This document shows, one piece after another, positions 51,904-60,591 of a stretch of 64,000 bases of DNA. Under the pieces are notes generated by a model. That model saw nothing but the letters and a program-made list of their open reading frames with translations. It ran no database searches and was not told where the DNA came from. Numbering within the stretch: position 1 is the stretch's first letter; each line of letters opens with the position of its first letter. Source of the DNA: Paenibacillus rhizovicinus (GTDB lineage Bacteria > Bacillota > Bacilli > Paenibacillales > Paenibacillaceae); the NCBI RefSeq assembly GCF_010365285.1, contig NZ_CP048286.1:5179501-5243500 (forward strand), in the 5' to 3' direction. A program made the translations under genes and the position numbers.

Positions 51904-52890
51904 ATGAAGATTCAGTTATCCTATGTTATCCGGAGAGTCGCGTTTGCGATCGCGACTCTCCTCGCGGCCATTGTGATGAACTTCCTGCTGCCGCGGCTCA
52001 TCGGGGGCGATCCCGCTGAGATGATTGCCTCGCAGACGGCACTCGGCTCCGCCGATGTCGCGAATGCGCTTCGGAAGCAGTTCGGGCTTGACAACCCGAG
52101 TCTCATTCACCAGTTCGGCAGCTATGTCGTGCAATTGTTTCATGGCAATCTCGGCATTTCGTATTTCAACTACCCCGTGCCGGTCAAGGACGTGCTCTGG
52201 CACGCCTTGCCCTGGACGCTGGGTATCGTGCTTGTCGCTACCTTGATAAGCTACGCCATCGGTTGGTTCATTGGCATTAAAGGAGCCTTGAAGCCCGGTT
52301 CTTGGTTCGATCAATCGGCGCTCGGCATCAGTTTCTTCATTAATTCGGTTCCGTATTTCTGGGTCGGGATTCTGCTTATTCTGATATTTGCCTACAAGCT
52401 GGATTGGTTTCCCATGGGGCAAGCCATTCCTGTCGAATACGATTCGCTGAGCAGGCTGCACCAAATCGGTTCGATCGCGTATCACGCCGTGCTGCCGGTT
52501 GCCTCGCTGGCCTTGGCTTCGGTCGCCACTCATATTCTCGTCCTTCGCAACAATCTCATTCGCGTCTTATCGGAGGATTATATGGTGCTTGCGCGCGCGA
52601 AAGGGTTGTCGTCCCGGAGGCGGGTGTTTCATTACGGGATCCGGAACGCGTTTCTTCCGTCGTTCACGGGTTTCATGCTTTCGCTAGGGCATGTCGTCGG
52701 CGGCGCGATCACGATGGAAATCGTGTTCTCCTACCCCGGGATCGGCATGCTTGCCTACAACGCGATATTGAATCACGATTATCCGCTCATTCAAGGCGCT
52801 TTTCTGGTTATCGCGGTCTCGATCATCGCAGTCAATCTGTTGGCTGACCTGATCTATCCCTTTATCGATCCGCGCGTCAATTTGAATTAG
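51904..52890 (+). CDS. Peptide-type ABC permease, OppB/DppB type
   Basis: A 328-residue permease with about six helices. Opening YVIRRVAFAIATLLAAIVMN, LPRLIGGDPAE, and FGLDNPSLIHQFGSYV are family blocks. EAA loop: DYMVLARAKGLSSRRRVFHYG, followed by NAFLPSFTGFMLSLGHVVGG. AGAGGAG precedes the ATG. It is the first channel half of the transporter. Confidence 0.92.
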   Translation: MKIQLSYVIRRVAFAIATLLAAIVMNFLLPRLIGGDPAEMIASQTALGSADVANALRKQFGLDNPSLIHQFGSYVVQLFHGNLGISYFNYPVPVKDVLWHALPWTLGIVLVATLISYAIGWFIGIKGALKPGSWFDQSALGISFFINSVPYFWVGILLILIFAYKLDWFPMGQAIPVEYDSLSRLHQIGSIAYHAVLPVASLALASVATHILVLRNNLIRVLSEDYMVLARAKGLSSRRRVFHYGIRNAFLPSFTGFMLSLGHVVGGAITMEIVFSYPGIGMLAYNAILNHDYPLIQGAFLVIAVSIIAVNLLADLIYPFIDPRVNLN

Positions 52891-52896
52891 GAGCTG

Positions 52897-53769
52897 ATGA
52901 TTACAATGAAAGCCAAATCGGCATCGTCGGCAGCGGCTTCAAGACGCAATGCCAAGCAGCTGGCAGGGATCGCGATCCTGGTGTTTTTTGCCGCCGCTGC
53001 TTTTATCGGACCGCGGCTCGCCCCGTATCCCAAGAACGACATCGATTTCGAGCCTTGGCTCAAGCCATCCCTGAAGCACTTGCTCGGCACGGACAGCTAT
53101 GGCCAGGATGTGTTTGCCCAGCTGATCTACGGCACGCATACCTCTTTCCTGGTCGGCATTCTGGCTGGCGCGATCACGACGATTATCGGCGTTCTGGTCG
53201 GTCTCACCGCCGGCTTCTACCGCAGATGGGTGAGCGATGCCTTGATGTTTCTCGTGGACCTGCTGCTCATCATTCCCGTAATGGCGCTTATGATTATACT
53301 GGCTTCGTTCCTGCCCTCCATGGGATTGACGAGTATCATTCTCGTTATCGGTCTTCTCAGCTGGCTCTACATGGCTCGAAGCATTCGCAGCCAGACGCTT
53401 TCGGAGAGACAGCGCGGATACGTGGATGCAGCCAGAGTCGTCGGGATGAGCAATCCGGAAATCATGGTCAAGGAAATTTTGCCGAACTTGTTCCCGATCA
53501 TCGCGGCGAATCTGGTCAGCGTCACGACGCAGGCGGTACTTGCGGAAGCCGGACTCAGCTTTCTCGGCATCGGCGATCCCCGGAGCGTGAGCTGGGGAAC
53601 GATTCTGGCGCTGGCGCACAGCAACAATGCGATCATGTACGACGCGTGGTGGTGGATCGTCCCGCCGGGCATTGCCATTGCGCTCTTCTGCTTCGGTTTC
53701 GTCCTGCTCGGCAACGGGACGCTGGAGCGTTACCGGGCCAAACGCGGCGCGCAGCAGCATTTTTCATAG
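52897..53769 (+). CDS. Peptide-type ABC permease, OppC/DppC type
   Basis: A 290-residue permease. The first helix is LAGIAILVFFAAAAFIGPRL; LKHLLGTDSYGQDVFAQLIYG is the OppC signature; the EAA loop reads GYVDAARVVGMSNPEIMVKEILP. The start is ambiguous: ATG 52897 is 3 bp from AGGAG, ATG 52906 is 12 bp away; the difference is three residues. It lies 6 bp after the OppB-type gene. Confidence 0.92.
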   Translation: MITMKAKSASSAAASRRNAKQLAGIAILVFFAAAAFIGPRLAPYPKNDIDFEPWLKPSLKHLLGTDSYGQDVFAQLIYGTHTSFLVGILAGAITTIIGVLVGLTAGFYRRWVSDALMFLVDLLLIIPVMALMIILASFLPSMGLTSIILVIGLLSWLYMARSIRSQTLSERQRGYVDAARVVGMSNPEIMVKEILPNLFPIIAANLVSVTTQAVLAEAGLSFLGIGDPRSVSWGTILALAHSNNAIMYDAWWWIVPPGIAIALFCFGFVLLGNGTLERYRAKRGAQQHFS

Positions 53770-53779
53770 GAGGTTTGGC

Positions 53780-54778
53780 ATGAGCTTATTGGAGGTTACG
53801 GATTTGCAAGTGGAGTATGCCTCGCCCCGAGGCGCGTTCAAGGCGGTGGACGGCGTCAGCTTCTCCATCGAACGGGGAGAAATCTTCGGCCTGGCCGGCG
53901 AGTCCGGCTGCGGCAAATCGACGACGGCCTACGGCATCAGCCGCCTGCTTCGGCCGCCGGCCCGATTGGCGGGGGGAAGCATCGTATTCGACGGGCAGGA
54001 GTTGACCGGCATGTCCGAGGCGGCGTTTCTGGCTTATCGCTGGTCGCGGATGTCGGTCGTGCTGCAGAGCGCGATGAATAACTTGAATCCCGTCATGCGC
54101 ATCGGCAATCAGCTGACGGACGTGATTCTCGCGCATGAGCCGGGCACCTCCGCGCGCGATGCCTTAAGCCGGGCGGCATCGCTGCTTGCGCTCGTGGATC
54201 TGCCGGCCGGCAAGCTGCGGAGTTATCCGCATGAGCTCTCCGGCGGCATGCGGCAGCGGGTCGTCATCGCAATGGCGCTGGCGCTGCGGCCGGATTTGAT
54301 CATTATGGACGAACCGACGACCGCGCTCGACGTCGTCACGCAGAAAGGCATCGTGAAGCGAATCCTCGAGCTGAAGAGGGAACTGGGCTTCGCCGTGCTG
54401 TTTATTACGCATGATCTGCCCCTGATGTTGGAAATCTGCGACCGGATCGGCATTATGTACGCAGGGAAAATGGCCGAAGTCGGGCGTTCCGATCAACTGC
54501 TTCGCGGGGCAAGGCACCCGTACACGCAAGGACTTCTCCGTTCGTTCCCTTCCCTGACCGGGCCGAAGGTTCGTATTTCCGGCATACCCGGTTCGCCGCC
54601 CGACTTGGTTGCGCCTCCTGCTGGCTGCCGCTTTCAGCCCCGCTGCGCGCATGCGATCGCGGCTTGTTCGGCTGCGCAGCCGGCTTTGAGGACGGATGCC
54701 GGCGGCAGCGTGGCCTGCCATTTATATGAAACGGAGGAGGCCAGCCATGAAACCGTTGCTGCAAGTCGACAGCGTTAG
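53780..54778 (+). CDS. Peptide-type ABC transporter ATPase, OppD/DppD type
   Basis: A 332-residue ATPase. Walker A AGESGCGKSTTA, signature LSGGMRQRVVIAMAL, Walker [14 protein letters not shown]-loop FITHDLP. The Cys-rich C-terminal extension CRFQPRCAHAIAACSAAQPAL is present. ATG 53780 has ATAGGAGG upstream and lies 10 bp after the permease stop. Overlaps the next gene by 32 bp. Confidence 0.93.
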   Translation: MSLLEVTDLQVEYASPRGAFKAVDGVSFSIERGEIFGLAGESGCGKSTTAYGISRLLRPPARLAGGSIVFDGQELTGMSEAAFLAYRWSRMSVVLQSAMNNLNPVMRIGNQLTDVILAHEPGTSARDALSRAASLLALVDLPAGKLRSYPHELSGGMRQRVVIAMALALRPDLIIMDEPTTALDVVTQKGIVKRILELKRELGFAVLFITHDLPLMLEICDRIGIMYAGKMAEVGRSDQLLRGARHPYTQGLLRSFPSLTGPKVRISGIPGSPPDLVAPPAGCRFQPRCAHAIAACSAAQPALRTDAGGSVACHLYETEEASHETVAASRQR

Positions 54779-55577
54779 CAAAGTATTCGAATCCGGCTCA
54801 TTCCTGCGGAAGAATTCGTTCAAGGCCGTTAACGACGTGAGCTTTACCCTGGGCAAAGGCGAGGTGCTGGCCATCGTGGGCGAATCCGGCTGCGGCAAAA
54901 GCACGCTTGCCCGCATGATCGTCAATTTGATTCCGCCCACGAAGGGAAAAATTCTGCTTGAGGGCAGAGAAGTCGGCAGCAAACTGCGCAGCCGCAAGGC
55001 CGTTGCCCGGGAGCTGCAAATGATTTTCCAGGACCCGTTCGAAACGATGAATCCCAATCATCGGGTTCACGATATCATCGGGCGCCCCCTGCGATTGCAT
55101 GGCGCGAAGGGCGATATTCGGGAACAGGTACTAGCGCTGCTTGGCCAGGTCGGGTTGATGCCCGCGGAGGAGTTTATCGACAAATACGCCTCGCAGCTCT
55201 CCGGCGGGCAGAAGCAGCGGGTGATGATCGCCAGAGCGCTCGGCATTAAGCCGAACGTGCTTGTCGCCGACGAGCCGACATCCATGCTGGACGTATCCGT
55301 CGGCATCGACATTATGAATTTGCTGCTTGACCTGAAGAATGACTACGATCTCTCCTTGATCTGGATTACGCATAATCTGGGGAGCGCGCGATATATGTCG
55401 GATCGGATGCTCATCATGTACGGCGGGGAGATCGTCGAGAGCGGGGAAACCGAAGCGGTTATCGCGGAACCTCGGCACGCGTATACCCGTACGCTGCTTG
55501 ATGCATCGCCTGATCCATGGAGGCAGAAAGACGGCGGAGCAGCGGAACAGCGGCTTGCGGAAGGAGCATTAGTATGA
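54747..55577 (+). CDS. Peptide-type ABC transporter ATPase, OppF/DppF type, short C-terminus
   Basis: A 276-residue ATPase. Walker A GESGCGKSTLARM, signature LSGGQKQRVMIARAL, Walker B VLVADEPTSMLD, H-loop WITHNLG where the usual His-Asp reads His-Asn. Unlike the OppD-type partner it lacks the Cys-containing C-terminal extension. GGAGGAGG precedes the ATG, within the previous gene. The stop overlaps the ATG of the first sulfatase by 4 bp, so sulfatase and transporter are translationally coupled. Confidence 0.92.
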   Translation: MKPLLQVDSVSKVFESGSFLRKNSFKAVNDVSFTLGKGEVLAIVGESGCGKSTLARMIVNLIPPTKGKILLEGREVGSKLRSRKAVARELQMIFQDPFETMNPNHRVHDIIGRPLRLHGAKGDIREQVLALLGQVGLMPAEEFIDKYASQLSGGQKQRVMIARALGIKPNVLVADEPTSMLDVSVGIDIMNLLLDLKNDYDLSLIWITHNLGSARYMSDRMLIMYGGEIVESGETEAVIAEPRHAYTRTLLDASPDPWRQKDGGAAEQRLAEGALV

Positions 55578-56905
55578 GACGTCCGAATTTGATCGTGATT
55601 TACTGCGATGATTTGGGTTACGGAGACTTGGGCTGCTACGGATCCGAAGACATTCAAACCCCGCATCTGGACCGGCTGGCGGAGGAAGGGGTCCGGTTCA
55701 CGAATTGGTATTCCAACTCGCCGGTTTGCTCGCCGTCCCGGGCGTCGCTGCTGACCGGCCGTTATCCCGCGCGCACCGGGGTCGAACGGATTCTGAGCGG
55801 CAAGCGGGGAACGGCCGGATTGCCGTTGGAACAGAAGACGATTGCCTCCGTGCTGAAGCCGGAGGGTTATCGGACCGGATTGTTCGGAAAGTGGCATCTG
55901 GGCGTAACGCCGGAGCAAAGTCCCAACGCGCACGGGTTTGACGAATTTTTCGGCTTCCTGGCCGGATGCGTCGACTATTATTCTCATATTTTTTATTGGG
56001 AGCAGCGCGGTGGCGTCAATCCCGTCCATGATTTGTGGCATAACGACCGTGAGGTCTGGAGCAACGGCGAATACCTGACGGAGCTGATTACGGCGAAGAC
56101 GGTCGCATTCATTGAAGCGGGGCGAGAGCTGGAACAGGGGGATGAGCAGGAGCAGCCTTTCTTCGCGTATGCGGCCTATAACGCGCCGCATTATCCGATG
56201 CATGCCCCGCAAAAGTATGTGGACCGTTATCCCCGTCTGCCGCCGGATAAACGGATCATGGCAGCGATGATTTCCGCGGTGGACGACGGCGTCGGCGAGA
56301 TTGTCGAAGCCTTGCGCAGAACGGGACAGTACGAGAATACGGTCATTTTCTTCTCCAGCGACAACGGGCCTTCCACGGAATCGCGCAATTATTTGGACGG
56401 CACGGAGGATCTCTATTACGGCGGATCGGCCGGGATTTTCCGGGGGCATAAAGGAAGCTTGTTCGAGGGCGGCATTCGCGAGCCTGCGATCATGAGCTAT
56501 CCATCGAAGGTAAGCAGCGGGCGCGTAGAGCACCGGCCGCATGCCATGATGGACGTGCTCCCGACGTTTCTGGAGCTGGCGGGCATCGAATCTCCGGCGG
56601 TCACGCTGGATGGGAGGAGCGCCGCGGAGCTTCTTCTGAGCGGAAACGGTCCGCAGGCCGGGCAGCATGAGCGCCTGTTCTGGTCTTACGAGGACCAGTT
56701 AGCTGTTCGCGAAGGGAGCTGGAAGCTGGTGTTGAACGGGAAGCTGGACTTCGGCCGGGAGGCGCCCGATGCCGTCCATTTGTCCAATCTGGAGACAGAC
56801 CCTGGCGAACGGAGCAATCTGAGCCTGCAATTCCCGGACAAAGTGCGGGAGCTTCGGGAAGCGGTTATCCACTGGTACGAGCAATCCCATCAGGAGGGCC
56901 GATAG
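55574..56905 (+). CDS. Sulfatase (formylglycine type), coupled to ABC operon
   Basis: A 443-residue sulfatase without signal peptide. Metal Asp pair in IVIYCDDLGYGDLGCYG; Cys52 in CSPSRASLLTGRYPARTG is the formylglycine site; FGKWHLG and FFSSDNGPSTESRNY give sulfate and metal ligands; HKGSLFEGGIREPAI is the arylsulfatase C-region block. The ATG lies in the stop of the ATPase gene (ATGA). It resembles aryl- or carbohydrate N-acetylgalactosamine-type sulfatases. Position implies it acts on the substrate imported by this transporter, inside the cell (inference). Confidence 0.92.
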   Translation: MRRPNLIVIYCDDLGYGDLGCYGSEDIQTPHLDRLAEEGVRFTNWYSNSPVCSPSRASLLTGRYPARTGVERILSGKRGTAGLPLEQKTIASVLKPEGYRTGLFGKWHLGVTPEQSPNAHGFDEFFGFLAGCVDYYSHIFYWEQRGGVNPVHDLWHNDREVWSNGEYLTELITAKTVAFIEAGRELEQGDEQEQPFFAYAAYNAPHYPMHAPQKYVDRYPRLPPDKRIMAAMISAVDDGVGEIVEALRRTGQYENTVIFFSSDNGPSTESRNYLDGTEDLYYGGSAGIFRGHKGSLFEGGIREPAIMSYPSKVSSGRVEHRPHAMMDVLPTFLELAGIESPAVTLDGRSAAELLLSGNGPQAGQHERLFWSYEDQLAVREGSWKLVLNGKLDFGREAPDAVHLSNLETDPGERSNLSLQFPDKVRELREAVIHWYEQSHQEGR

Positions 56906-56962
56906 ATGAAAGTCGAATGGATGGCGACCCCGTTCGGGCAAACCGGACAGCCGGCGGCATAA
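56906..56962 (+). CDS. Possible 18-codon ORF or gene remnant between sulfatases
   Basis: ATG at 56906, 7-9 bp after CAGGAGGG, opens an 18-codon frame ending TAA at 56962. It could be a leader peptide coupled to the next gene, or the leftover start of a lost gene. Coding status is uncertain. Confidence 0.3.
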   Translation: MKVEWMATPFGQTGQPAA

Positions 56963-57005
56963 AGACAATTTCAATTTGACCCGCGAGAGGAGCAGTGAGC
57001 CATAA

Positions 57006-58766
57006 ATGAAAGCTGTAATGGTCATGTTCGATTCTTTAAACCGGCATATGCTGCCGAATTACGGCTGCGAATGGCTGCAAGCGCCGAACTTCCGACGGCT
57101 CTCGGAGACGACCGTGACCTTCGATAACTGCTATGCGGGGAGTCTGCCTTGCATGCCGGCCCGCAGAGAGCTCCATACCGGGCGGCATAATTTCCTGCAC
57201 CGCAGCTGGGGACCGCTGGAGCCTTTCGACGATTCCATGGTCGATGTTTTGCGCCGGAAGGGGGTTTACACGCACTTGGTCACGGATCATACCCATTATT
57301 TCGAAGACGGCGGGGCGACCTACCATACGCGCTTCAATTCGTGGGAATACGCCAGGGGGCAGGAAGGCGATCCCTGGAAGGGCAATGTGCGGGATCCCCA
57401 TATTCCGGAATCGCTGTCAGGCCCCAAAATCGGCGATTTGTGGCGTCAGGACTGGGTGAACCGCTCCTATCTGGATACGGAGGAGAAGCAGCCGCAAGCG
57501 GTTACCTTCGATAACGGGATCGCGTTCATTGAAACGAACCGGTCGCAGGATAATTGGTTTCTCCAGATCGAAACCTTCGATCCGCATGAGCCGTTCTTCA
57601 CCCAGCAGAAGTACAAAGACCTCTATCCGCATGCGTATAACGGCAAGCATTTCGATTGGCCGGATTACGGCAGGGTCTCGCAGCAGCCGGAGGAGGTTCA
57701 GCACGCGGTTTATGAATATGCGGCTTTGGTCAGCATGTGCGACGCCTACCTGGGCAAAGTGCTGGATCTGTTCGACCGGCATGATCTATGGCAGGATACG
57801 ATGCTGATCGTGAACACCGATCATGGGTTCCTGCTCGGGGAGCATGAATGGTGGGGCAAAAACATTCAGCCGTTCTATAACGAGATCGCGCAGCTGCCGC
57901 TCTTCGTCTGGGATCCCCGAAGCGGAGCGAAAGGGGAGCGCAGCGATACGCTTGCGCAAACGATCGATATCGCGCCGACGCTGCTCGAATTCTTCGATGC
58001 GGCGCTTCCGGCGGATATGCTTGGCAAACCGCTCCGCGGCGCGAACGGCTCCGACAGGCAGCCGATTCGGGAAGCGGCGTTATTCGGCATGCACGGCGGA
58101 CATATTAACGTGACGGACGGCAGATATGTCTACATGAGGGCGCCGCAGCGCTTCGATAACGGACCGCTCTTCGAATACACGCTCATGCCGACGCATATGC
58201 ACAATCGGTTTGACGTGAAGGAACTGAACGATCTTCGGCTGCGCGAGCCGTTCTCGTTTACGAAAGGATGCCGCACGCTGGAAATCCCCGCGCATACCTA
58301 CGTGAATCCGTATGTGCACGGCACATTGCTCTTCGACTTGGAACGGGATCCGAAGCAGCAGTCGCCGATCGAGGATATCGCCGTCGAGGCGCGAATGATC
58401 AGGCTCATGGCAGGGTTGATGCGCGATAATGATGCGCCGAAGGAGCAATTCGAGCGGATGGGTATCCCCGTTGACGGCATTGTAGATGAAGAGGCGCTTC
58501 GGCAGGAGAAGGAAGTCCGGCGGGAGCATCGGAAGGCTGATCTGGGCCTCAACGAAGAATGGACGGAGAAAGGCCGGGACGCATATTTCGGACTACGCTG
58601 TTTTACGCCGGAAGCGCTGCGTCCCTCCCTGCGGGAAGGATTGATCGGTTTCGTTCAAGCCGCGGGCAAGACGGTCATCGATGATTCCGCGATCGTCGAG
58701 TGGGTTTCCGCAAGCGGTCCTCAAGGCCAGCAGATGCTCGGGGTGCTTAAGAGGCTTGTGCTCTAG
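57006..58766 (+). CDS. Sulfatase/phosphonate-hydrolase-like enzyme (formylglycine type)
   Basis: A 586-residue alkaline-phosphatase-superfamily enzyme without signal peptide. VMVMFDSLNRHMLPNYG is the metal-Asp block; Cys49 in SLPCMPARRELHTGR fits the CxPxR formylglycine motif, with Met and Ala in variable places; IVNTDHGFLLGEHEWWGKN supplies metal ligands. The last 100 residues are charged and helical. This divergent type includes sulfatases and phosphonate monoester hydrolases. It lies 100 bp after the first sulfatase and is the last gene of the operon, which ends at a terminator. Confidence 0.87.
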   Translation: MKAVMVMFDSLNRHMLPNYGCEWLQAPNFRRLSETTVTFDNCYAGSLPCMPARRELHTGRHNFLHRSWGPLEPFDDSMVDVLRRKGVYTHLVTDHTHYFEDGGATYHTRFNSWEYARGQEGDPWKGNVRDPHIPESLSGPKIGDLWRQDWVNRSYLDTEEKQPQAVTFDNGIAFIETNRSQDNWFLQIETFDPHEPFFTQQKYKDLYPHAYNGKHFDWPDYGRVSQQPEEVQHAVYEYAALVSMCDAYLGKVLDLFDRHDLWQDTMLIVNTDHGFLLGEHEWWGKNIQPFYNEIAQLPLFVWDPRSGAKGERSDTLAQTIDIAPTLLEFFDAALPADMLGKPLRGANGSDRQPIREAALFGMHGGHINVTDGRYVYMRAPQRFDNGPLFEYTLMPTHMHNRFDVKELNDLRLREPFSFTKGCRTLEIPAHTYVNPYVHGTLLFDLERDPKQQSPIEDIAVEARMIRLMAGLMRDNDAPKEQFERMGIPVDGIVDEEALRQEKEVRREHRKADLGLNEEWTEKGRDAYFGLRCFTPEALRPSLREGLIGFVQAAGKTVIDDSAIVEWVSASGPQGQQMLGVLKRLVL

Positions 58767-58814
58767 ATCGGACGCATCGTTCCCACGACTTTCCATTATA
58801 GATCGTTCTTCAGA

Positions 58815-58853
58815 CAAGCAGCCGTCAATAAGTACGGCTGCTTGAATGTTTTT
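58815..58853 (+). terminator. Terminator of the Opp/sulfatase operon
   Basis: CAAGCAGCCGT pairs perfectly with ACGGCTGCTTG around CAATAAGT, followed by a T-rich tail. Confidence 0.85.
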
Positions 58854-58941
58854 AATGCGTTTGCTTTCTTATGTATGGCAGAACGGGTACACGATTGCGG
58901 ATAGCAAGGATACGTTGAACGCGAGCAGCTAAGGTTGCGTG

Positions 58942-58970
58942 TTTATGGACAGGCGGACTCATGCTAGAAT
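58942..58970 (+). promoter_or_regulatory. Promoter of the second YesN/YesM pair
   Basis: TTTATG (58942-58947), 17-bp spacer, and TGCTAGAAT, an extended -10 (58962-58970). The start codon of the regulator is 55 bp on. Confidence 0.5.
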
Positions 58971-59025
58971 AGGAGACATCTTTAGGGCGGCTTGCTAGAG
59001 AAACTCTTACCCGAGGTGAATGCTG

Positions 59026-60591
59026 GTGTTCAAGATGCTGATCGTTGACGACGAACGGTTTGAGAGAGAAGGCGTGAAGTTTCTGATCGAGAAGTACGGG
59101 CTTGCGCTGGAGACGTTCGAAGCGGACAGCGGCGAGAGCGCGCTGGCGTTTATCAAGCAGAATCCGGTCGATATTCTATTCTCCGATATCCGGATGAAAG
59201 GCATGGACGGACTCGAGCTGGCGGCTTGCATCCGGGAGCTGGACATTCCCGTCAAGGTGATCTTCATGAGTGCCTACGGGGAGTTTGAATATGCGCAGCG
59301 GGCGATCGATTTGAAGGCCATCCGATATATCTTGAAGCCGGTGCAGGTCGAAGAGTTTCTGAAAGTGGTGCAACAGGTCATTCGGTCGTGCGAGGAAGAA
59401 CAGCTTGAACAAGCGCAGAAGCTCCGCATGGAAGAGGCTTACCGCAATGAGGCTTATTATACGAAACAGAAGCTGCTCTCCGACCTGATCTTGGGCAAAA
59501 CGGCCGCGCTGCCGGACGAATCCGCTCCGATCGAGCTTCCTTTCCCGGTGGCGGGCCTGGACGGCAGTCCTCATGTGCGTCTCGTCATGCTGGATTCGCG
59601 GCACCGGTTCTTTGATCTGCTCGATCAAGATTTCGAACGCCGGCTTGCCGAAGTGATCCGAAGCGGCTTCGAGGTCGCGCATTTGAACGAATTCCAGAGC
59701 TTGCTCGTGATGGAGGCCGATGCGGAACAAACCAGGGAGCAGCTGATCGAAGGGGGCAAACGGCTCCTTCAATGGTTCCGGGAAACCTACGGCGGGGACG
59801 TGAGCGTCGTGATCGGCGGCTGCGCAGGCGACATCAAGCAGCTCTATCATCAATTCCATGCGCTGGAGTCCATGCTGGAGTACAAGTTCTTCTTCGACGA
59901 AGGAACGGTGCTGCTCGCCAATCCCGATTCGAGCGACGCAAGCGCGCAGTCCTTCTCCGCCGACGAGGCCTTGGAAGAATTGAAGACGAGCATCGGGCGT
60001 TCCCGTTATGATCACGCCAAGCTGCGCTTCGAGCAGTTGTTCGACGAGCTGCATAACAGCGATCGATTCCAGGTGGTCTACATTAAATACATGTGCACGG
60101 AAATCGTAAAAGCCCTGTTCGACGCGTCCGCGAACAAGAGCGCGGAGACGTTCAAGCAGAATTTGGAGCGGATTTATAAGGCGCCCAAGCTAAGCGACTT
60201 GCGCCGAATTGTCCTGGCGATTCTGGAGGAGAGCATCCAGCCCGCGGCTACGGGCACGTCCGAATCGGTGCGCAAGGTCATCGAGGATATCGTGCGCATT
60301 ATCGAATGCGAATACGGGACCGACTTGTCGCTGGAATCGCTGGCGGAGCGCGTTTACCTTTCACCCAGCTACTTGAGCCATTTATTCAAGAAGCATATGG
60401 GAATCAGCTTTAACAAATACCTGACGCTGCACCGGATGGAGAAAACGAAGGAGCTGCTCCTGACGACGAACCGCAAGATCGTCGATATCGGACTTGAGGT
60501 CGGCTACGGGAATTTCCCGTATTTCAGCACGCTGTTCAAGACGCATTACGGCAAGACCCCCTCGCAGTTCCGCGAAGAGGCGGCGCCATGA
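59026..60591 (+). CDS. YesN-type response regulator (REC plus AraC-type HTH)
   Basis: A 521-residue regulator. Receiver domain: MLIVDDERFEREG, phospho-acceptor Asp in ILFSDIRMKGMDG, IFMSAYGEFEYAQ, and ILKPVQ. A middle region of some 280 residues is unclassified. C-terminal double HTH: LSLESLAERVYLSPSYLSHLF and EVGYGNFPYFSTLFKTHYG. A GTG at 59026 is favoured over ATG 59020 by spacing from GAGGTG. It overlaps the kinase gene by 4 bp and probably controls the importer starting at 62458. Confidence 0.9.
   Translation: MFKMLIVDDERFEREGVKFLIEKYGLALETFEADSGESALAFIKQNPVDILFSDIRMKGMDGLELAACIRELDIPVKVIFMSAYGEFEYAQRAIDLKAIRYILKPVQVEEFLKVVQQVIRSCEEEQLEQAQKLRMEEAYRNEAYYTKQKLLSDLILGKTAALPDESAPIELPFPVAGLDGSPHVRLVMLDSRHRFFDLLDQDFERRLAEVIRSGFEVAHLNEFQSLLVMEADAEQTREQLIEGGKRLLQWFRETYGGDVSVVIGGCAGDIKQLYHQFHALESMLEYKFFFDEGTVLLANPDSSDASAQSFSADEALEELKTSIGRSRYDHAKLRFEQLFDELHNSDRFQVVYIKYMCTEIVKALFDASANKSAETFKQNLERIYKAPKLSDLRRIVLAILEESIQPAATGTSESVRKVIEDIVRIIECEYGTDLSLESLAERVYLSPSYLSHLFKKHMGISFNKYLTLHRMEKTKELLLTTNRKIVDIGLEVGYGNFPYFSTLFKTHYGKTPSQFREEAAP

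Noticed and set aside
55343-56668. 441-codon ORF antisense to the first sulfatase
   Set aside because: Shadow of the sulfatase gene; composition rich in Arg/His/Gln as expected of reverse frames.
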